Below are positions 31,501 through 40,500 of a stretch of 64,000 nt of DNA, in pieces (position 1 is the first letter of the stretch; each line of letters starts with the position of its first letter). This stretch comes from Lepeophtheirus salmonis. Lineage: Eukaryota > Arthropoda > Copepoda > Siphonostomatoida > Caligidae. The notes beneath the pieces are model-generated. The model was not told the DNA's origin, searched no databases, and saw only the letters and a program-made list of their open reading frames with translations. The DNA is taken from assembly GCF_016086655.4 (NCBI RefSeq), contig NC_052140.2, forward strand, positions 12,834,001-12,898,000. Direction: 5' to 3'. A program made the translations under genes and the position numbers.

Positions 31501-34500
31501 AAAATGGTGAGGATATAATGTGACAGGGATAGTCTGGCAGTAAATAAAATATAAATAGTAGTTGGTATAATGGCCTTATTTGTCTAACTACCAGATGATT
31601 TCGGGCCTTTTTTCTCTTTCTTTTTAGAGGAAAGTTTTCGTGGTAAACTTTTGTGCATAGAGTTTATTTAGAGACACCTATTTCACTCCAACCCTGTGGT
31701 CAAAGTTCTGTACTATACGTCTTCGTACACCACTAAAAAAATGAAAACTTTATTGAAGCACTTTGTGTAGAAGTTCATTAATAAGGTAGGATTAATTGAA
31801 CTATTGTCCACTTTTTACTTCTACTGATAACCTCCTTTTTTTAAAGTACCATAAAACAAGTTTTTTAATAAAATAAAAAAAAGTCTTGCTTTTGTTTAAA
31901 AAAATGATAGTTCACACTTGTAGTTTTGTTATACACAGTTTTAAAAATCATATCATATAGATGACGTGTCCCATTGCCCATATACCAAACTGATTCTTTC
32001 ATTTCTCTTTCAATAACTTTTTATTGGGACGTTTTAGAGGGGATACCTATTTAATACATCCATATGCAAATTTAATTGGCAACATATCTTAATTTATAGT
32101 TGTGGATGGTAAGTTGATTAAATAATTAATTATTGGCAATTTGCAAATGCCTTAAAAATGTTGGATTTTTCAAAATAAATCAAGTTGGAATTCTCCGATT
32201 GGAATAAATTGCACCAATTTAGAATCTTTGCATAACACCAAATCTGATGGTTTCAATTTTATATCTCTAGCATAGTTATTTGTTGAGTTTTTGGCGTTCA
32301 AAGAATTTTAGTAATTTTAAATTAGGAAAATGAATTGAAAAAATTCTTATTTGGATAATAGAAATCGAAGCAATTAACAGATTTTCATAAACCTCAACAA
32401 TAAAAACTCAAGAGCTAAATTGAAAATAGTTTCATTTTATAAAATATTATGTGCATTCATTTATTTTTGACGGCAAACGCACGTTCCTAACTACCCCGAC
32501 CCACAATATCGACCCAAAAAAAAATCAAAACTCGCCTCTAGGCTAAAACCCCGCCCATTCTGCTACTAATTCTAATCCGTACTTGCCACGCATTATAAAT
32601 AAGGAATTTATAATGCCGCACCCTGTATTCCTTATTGTATTTTATTTACTGTATTGAATAACTTATATACAAAAAATCAAATCATTATTTTCTTTTAGTT
32701 TTTAGGAGCTTTACTTTTAATCATTTTTTCCCTACTACTATTTTTTAAAGCCCCCCAAACATAGAGTCCCTTGAATAAATTCGTTCACCACTATTGGCTA
32801 CATTCAAGTATTTAAGTAGTAAAAATTGAATTTACTATTTGAAAGTGACGAGTGAATGTAGGAAGGGAGAGCGGAAATACACACATTTTGAACACACTCT
32901 ACTCTACTCTATTTTTGTACCGAGTGTGTTCTTGAAATCTGGACACTTATAAAAGAGATAAATAAGAAGAGTACATTATTATTCATCCCATCAGCTCACA
33001 ATCTGTGGTTATTGAGACTCTCCTGCCAAAAAAATTACACAAATACTTTGTACATAGCCTTACAAAGAGACAAAGGAATCGAAATTCCTGATCTATTTCC
33101 TACAGAACACTCATCAACAGAGATCCAAAACTGGAATAAAGAAAGGTAGGTAGACGTATTTAAGAAGAGCATTAATCGAAAAGTTGAGGACTGAGTTGAT
33201 TCACTAGATGAAGGAGAAGTTTCTGGATGGAATTCTGTAGACACAACAAAAGTTACATGGTGCTTTTTCGTGGCCCAACATTCCATTGTGACTCACAACA
33301 TTGTCACCTCCATATTCGCCAGATACCAGACCACTCGACTTTTCCATTGACTGAATGTCGAGGTCAGGCCCTGAGCGCAGAATCTCTCAAGGCTTCTCTT
33401 GATGAGCATTTGAACTCTATGAGTCTCAATGACACTATTACCATCTGTCAACAGCTTCCAGCGGAGTATTAAGGCCATGATCAAAGTTGATGTTTTAATT
33501 TTTTTGGGGTGTGTGAATAACCATAGCTTGTCAGCCGATGGAAGGAATGTGTTTTATGTGTTTTTCTTATTCCTCTCTTTTAGGTATAAGTGCTCAGATT
33601 TTAACAATGCACTCAATACAAAAGAAGATTAGAAATCGGTTCAAAACATCTACCAACATCTGTACAAAATTTAGTTAATACAGCTTCTATAGTTTCTGAC
33701 ATATAACTGGCAAAAATTCCAGATTCAAAGTGTCTAGTTTTCAATTATTCACTCCATATAATATACATAGTTAAAATACTCACCCTGAAGCCCGCTTAGG
33801 GCATCATCCAGGAGTTGAGGAAGGGATAAATTACTTTTAAAGGATTTGCCCTTCTTGCTATCAAATGATGAATGAGAACTTAGCTCCTCCAAGGGTGGAA
33901 AAGACATGGGATAGTTCCAGAAATCTAAAAAAGGATAAACCAATTTATATACTGCTCATTATATACATTTCTTCATGAATAAATAGATTATTATAACTGA
34001 TAAGTGATAGGTTCATACATATACCTATAGGTAGATCGATCGTAGTTATTTGAAAATTCTTATCTAATCCTTTAAATTTATTATACGTACTCCTCTACTT
34101 TATATGTCTAAGCAGATGTATCTAAAATAGTGTTGTGTTGACTCAAACAATTACAAACTCGGTTCGACTTCGCTTGAGTCGATGTTCAAATGCTTTGAAT
34201 TTTGTGGCACTGCCTCTCAAAGTTATTTTCTAATCTATCTTCTTCTTAATCTTATTAATAAAGCAAAGTTTATCTGTATGAAAAATAGTCACAGGGTGCA
34301 CTGTATAGAGTGCTCCCTGATGTACATATTTCCTAATCATATTTTGATCTAAGAAATAACAATGTAGTCGTATTAATGAACTGTTGAAAGGGTTAACATA
34401 TAGCATCGAACGTGCATACAGAGTGCTTTCTATAAAGTACTCTCATACACATATCGTAGTTAGTGTTGAATCAGTTTAAAAAAACTAAAAATACTACCGT

Positions 34501-37500
34501 GCTATCACTTCGGTACTAATAAAATTTGTCGGTCCTAGAATCGTTCTTTATGGTAATTACCCCATCTGAAATGACGTAGTTACTGACTATGTCAGTTCAT
34601 CTGATGGAACTTTGTCATATGCTCTTTCAAAGTAGGAGGTGTGTGGTTAGATATCATCTAAGTTAAGTATTGAGTAACTACGTGTGAGTCTGCTGATGCA
34701 AAACGCAAAGTAACACTATGATTCCTTGGAGAGCTTCCTTTTATATCCGTAACAACATGACTCGGTCCAAATCGACGTCAAAACAACAACACTAATATAA
34801 AACAAATCATGTTTTGCTTAATGGAGAAAAAATATATATTTTGGATTTAAACAAGTGCTTTTATCTGTCAATATAATTTATATTTGAAATAGACACAATA
34901 TGGGTTAAATAAACATTTCAATCCTTGGATCGGAGGAGTTATGTGCAAGACACAAAGTCATTTCAAGTCCATTTGTTGGGGAGAGAGACAAAAAAATCAT
35001 GATTAATATAATACAAAATTAATCACAGATGACTTATTATAAGAATTACTCGTTGTAACAATACATATTTTACTCTCATTACGCCCGTTTAAAATCATGA
35101 CACACTATACAAAAAACAAAAGATCAGAACAAAGTTGATATTTGAAAGAATGGCTTTTGATATAATGAGTCATCATATTTTTTAATTGAGTAATTAATTT
35201 TCAAGTAGTAGCTTTTCAACTTCAGTCGAGGCGTACTGATTTGAAGGTAGTATTGTATCGGCCCTATTTTTAAAGTCCAGTCCAGGCGTAGTATCGGCCC
35301 ATCAGACTGACGGTCCTTGGAACTAGTTTTTACATATGTAAGCCCTTTAATTTAAGTTTAAAATAGGTTAGTTTTATTAACCCAAATAAGATGTAGGTAT
35401 GAATTTAGAATTGTTACAAAATAAGAAACTTGGGGTACGAGATCCATTACAATTCAACTGATTTTTAAAACAGCAGTCTGTCAAAAATTGTGAGGATTCA
35501 TGCCTCTCTCACTAAATTAATATCATTATAATAAAATACTAGAATATCATTACAGGTGTATAGGTATAGAGTTATATATTTGGAAATGAATAATATAATA
35601 AAGAATAGAAAAAAAACACTTCCTTTTTGGATGGAAAAAACAGTTGAATATAATCAGGGTTGCCAATAGGTGATAATATGGCCAGATATGCAAAAGACTC
35701 GGACTCCAACACATGTCATTCCCTGGAATTTTTCTCAAAAGCTTCAATGACGTCACGAAGGATCAAATTTACCTTCTTCCATGACTGAAAAACAGGACCG
35801 GTCATGAACATAGTCCTAAATAAGGCCCAACACAACCCATGTTAAGGCAAATAAAGTTATCAACGAAACATATGGCTATTTCATGGGGATTTTCGGTAGT
35901 TACATAAATTATTTATAAGAGTTTTCTTTCTTAATTTATTTTTCTTTCCACAAAAATACAATTTTGAATTTAAATCTACAAACAATAAATATATTAATTA
36001 ATATTTATCATTGAGGGAGTAGTATTATTTTGCCGCAAGAGTGTGCCACTCTCTACCAATTTGTTCACAAACGAAGAACCTCAGTAAACAATAGTCATGT
36101 TTTATTAAAGTATGAATGTTTATGATCAGTATCAAGTAGTGTTCAATGCGGATGTTAAGTTTGTTTTGATTATGAAAGCTATTTAAAGAAGTTGAATCAA
36201 GATTTATTGGAAATTTGTTCCTTTTGCCGACTGTTAATTTTGACTTAAACTATTTTGCTTCAAGGATATTTTGCATTCATGTATAAATAAATTAGCTTTA
36301 TACTAACTGAGTTTCATATGCTTGCCCTAGGAATTGAAATATATATATAAATCAGTGTTGGAGTCCATACTCGTGTCTTTTTTAATGGGCCCGAGTACAT
36401 ACACTGATAACTCTAACTTGACTCAGAAAATATGTACTACACTTCATTTCTGTTATAACCCATATTATTCAATAAACATATAAAAATTAAATATTTAGTA
36501 AAAAAGTTACCTAATGGTTTTAGAGGAAAACGCTCAATCCAATTCTTACCGTTATAGACTTTTTGAACGACTCATGATACAATTCAAATGTAGGAAACAC
36601 GAAAAATGTGGTTATTTCTAAATGGTTACTTTCAAGTAAATTTCCAGTACAAACCTGCAAATTTGAATAATCATCTTTGTACGTCCCCCACCACATCTTT
36701 TTTTGTTTTGTCTTTTAGTCTTGCTATTTTACTGATTTGTAAGCATAATTTTATCTCCAAAAATGAGTTCAAATTAGGTATATTATCCATTTAAATAATT
36801 AAGGATAGGTATCGGTGGAATCGGTAATATTGAACCTATTCCGATAACCGATTCGGCTACTTCAAAAACGTCCGATTTTTGCCGATTCCGATGCAACGGT
36901 ACACCCCTAGTAAAAATATCAACTTTTAGTTCCCAAGATGGCGTCTCCTTCAATTATGATGGAATTTATGACGTCATTAATACAGCTCTATATTATTAAA
37001 GCAAAGTTTATCTGACTTTTTGTTCATTCATCGACGAGGAATAAACACGAGCAATACCGGATACTCCCGTTAGTATTTAGGCCTGCTTTTCAATCTTTTT
37101 CCATGAAAACTGATATACTTTGTTTATAAGACTATAGGTTTCTTGGTCGAGTCGAACCGAGTTGATAATTGTTTGAGTTCACACAAAACTATTTTTAAAG
37201 CAATTCAAGTCATATATACCTTTTCCTAAAAGAGCCATGGAAGTTAAATTACTTCTCGAATGAGTTATCATCAAAAGATGTGGTAGCTTCAACAAGATGG
37301 GGAAATCCTCTCTGTGAAAAGAAAAAAAATAATAAACTAAAATATGTGAATACTTATTGTTTTAACGGAATAATATACAGTGTACCCGGAAATAAATTTA
37401 AATGGCTTTTATGGTAATTTACGATGACACCTGGCAAACTTTTTTTAAATTGTGTTAGAGCAAACACCTACTTCTTTTTTCTCACCAATTTTCGTTCAGA

Positions 37501-40500
37501 TAGCTTGAACAATGAATTCACAGGAGCAAAATTAAACAGCCATTGCCACGGTCCTTCAAACTCAAAAGGAGATTGTCGCCAAAGGCAGGGGTGTCCCTGG
37601 TTATTGTCTATGCCGTAAAAAAGAGGATGAAGGATAACCCCACCAAGCATTCTGCCTCCATCATGGAGTGATAGGGAGAGGATGGGGACTTACTTACCTT
37701 TTGAAAAAAGGATAGTCTGTCGATAGGAGGCCTACTATAAGGGATTTAGGTGCACCATATTGTCATGGTTGAAGGTTAATTACACCCAAGGGTATTATTT
37801 GTGGCAGCAGGATAGAGCTCCCTGCCACACAGCCAAACATAATTTGCAAATTTATGGGCCTTGGACTTCTAGCCCCCATCATTCTCTACCTGAACCCTCC
37901 AGACCAGGGATGTCCAACCCGTTTCCCAAGGGCTGCAATACGGCCCGCTTAATGTCTAAGTACAGCCCACTACTCATTCTAACTTCAATTAGTATTTTCT
38001 TAGCAAAATTGTCAATACATCATCAGTACGCTTAGAACGCGCGTAATACATATAAACATTGAAAAATATTTCCCAAATTAAGAAAATTTTTGAGAAATGA
38101 TCCCTCTGGAAGGAATTTTTTTAAAGTCAAAACCGAGGAAAAAATATTTTTTTTATGATTTATTTTCCAAAAAAGGTCATTCGATCAAATTATGGAGGGG
38201 AGTAAAAATTTTAATTAAAAAAAAAAAAAAAATCCAAATAACCAAGCCCCCCCAAAATATAATCCTAGAGACACCCCTTAGCAAGATTGCTAGATTGGCC
38301 AATTTTGAAGCAGTTTGGCGTTGAAAAATTAGATTTTGCATTTTTTTTGGTCTAAATCTTAAATAAATATGTACTTAATAGTTTTGTTTTATGAAGTTAT
38401 TTTTCATAAAATCTAATTGAATAGGTTTTCTAGCCCATTAAAATATTTCAAGTGACAATACGGCCCATTATATTAAAAGGTTGGACATGCCTCTATTGGT
38501 AGAGCAACGTGGGCACAAGTGCAACAGCACCCACCTCAACAGTATTGACTCCATCAAGACAGCCATGAGGGGGGGGGGGTACGGGAAGCCCAGTCCATGA
38601 AAGAGATTCATTTCGACAAAGTATAAAAGCTGTCATAGCAGCTGAGGGAAAATGCTTTAAATACCTCAAATAGAAGCTATTGAACTCTCAATGCACCAAT
38701 TTTCAATTCAAAAGTCATATAAATAAGAAATTTATGGCTGTGAAACTGTTTTTTGAATAATTTAAGTTTATTTACGGCCACCCCGTACACAATTAGTATC
38801 AGCAGATGAGTACAAAAATATTTATCCACACGTTTATAGTTTATGATGCTACTTTTTATTTAGCTGGTTAAAAATTATCAGTCGTTATCATTTACCAGGC
38901 TTTATAAATATGTAAATTAGGGTGGTTTGTCTTTCAATTTTTTTTGAATTTCGATTATGGCGGGTGTCATGTGTATGAAAATTATCCATGCAAAATTGCA
39001 TTGTCCTAACAGGTCATCTTTAGGTCGCACATCTCGATAAAATTATGAAAAAGGACAGCTTTTTACTTTGTAAGACGAAGAAGTTTTTTTTGTTATTTTC
39101 TATCAATTCATTTGAGAAATATTTTTTGACCTATAAAAAGTGTTTAAATCGTTTTTTTCTAAAAAAATTCTATGGAACAGAAATGTAGAAAGAAGTTAGG
39201 ATATCGTGTAAATCATTTTTTTAACATTTTTTGAAAGGAAAGGTCTTTTGTTATTATATATATATATTTTTTTTTTTGCTGCATAGGGTTTAAGTAGAAA
39301 ATAACTTTGTTAATATTTTTATAGATTAGAATAATGTCTATCATAATTAACAAATAAAAAACAATGATTAATTTTGTATTTTAATCTCGAGTTTGTGGTA
39401 CCTTTACCTCTCAAAAATGTGAATAAATATTATCTTAGTACCAAGTTCCATTAAAATGGATCATAATTAAATAAACAGGGGCAAAAAGATAATCTTGGTT
39501 GGTGAGAGTAAAAATACATAATCCACCATAACTTTGGAAAAAATTCAGATACATAAATCAGTTTAATTTTAGATAGAGTTTTTGTGCTCCACCGAGTGTC
39601 CGTTCTAGTTATGATTAAAATCATCGGTTATGAACATCCATAACAATGCTTTGAACTTCATTTAGTCAACTTTCAAAAATTAAAGGGTGATAAACCTGCA
39701 ACACCCGGTGTCAACGAATCAAGAGGAACTTTAAAACTAATAAAATAATTTAAAAAAAAAAAAGGCTCCTTACTTGACGGTCATATAATGATATACAAGA
39801 GAAAGTATGTTGTCAAAGGTCCGATCCGATATTTCCAACTTCAATCTCTTGGATTCAGGGATTTGATGAATGAGATAATGTTCCACAAGAGTTCCTTGAC
39901 GTATCGTAAGAGCAAGTGTACGCTTTTTACTGGACTTTCGTATCAAAAATGTCTGGAGATTCATTGTGAAATATAAAAAACATAAGTATATTAATAACTA
40001 ATTGTAAGAAATACATTTCATTGAATAACAAAGAAATACTACTTATAAATGGAACCCCCTAGTTTTTTTCTTCCTTTTTTTTTTTTGACTAACTAAGGGC
40101 TATTTTTCTATGAGAGAAATAGTTCTGAAATGAAAGAGATACTTGAATTAAAACAATTGTGTGATGATTTTTTTAAGGAATTAAAATATTTTATTCAGTT
40201 AATCTATTTGTTTTATATGAACAGAGTAGTCTATTTTAATAAATCAAAGTTTATCTGTATGAATATTTGTCTGTATAAAAACAGTAACAAGGTGCACTTT
40301 ATCTAGTGTTGCCTGATGTATTCTATATATGAATATGGCATAAAGAAATAAAAGGGGGTAAAATATACACGGGGCACTGTATAAAATGAATGAAATCTCG
40401 CACGCATTTAGTTCAATTTATATTAAAAAAGAAAAGAAAAAGGAAGTACTTTATACAAAAAAAAAAAAAAAAAAAAAATGTGACTTTAGATGAGTCTTAC

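Noticed and set aside
33035..33286. Minus-strand frame of 83 codons opposite the nested gene candidate
   Set aside because: It overlaps the splice-consistent plus-strand frame and has no start context or motif. Treated as a shadow.
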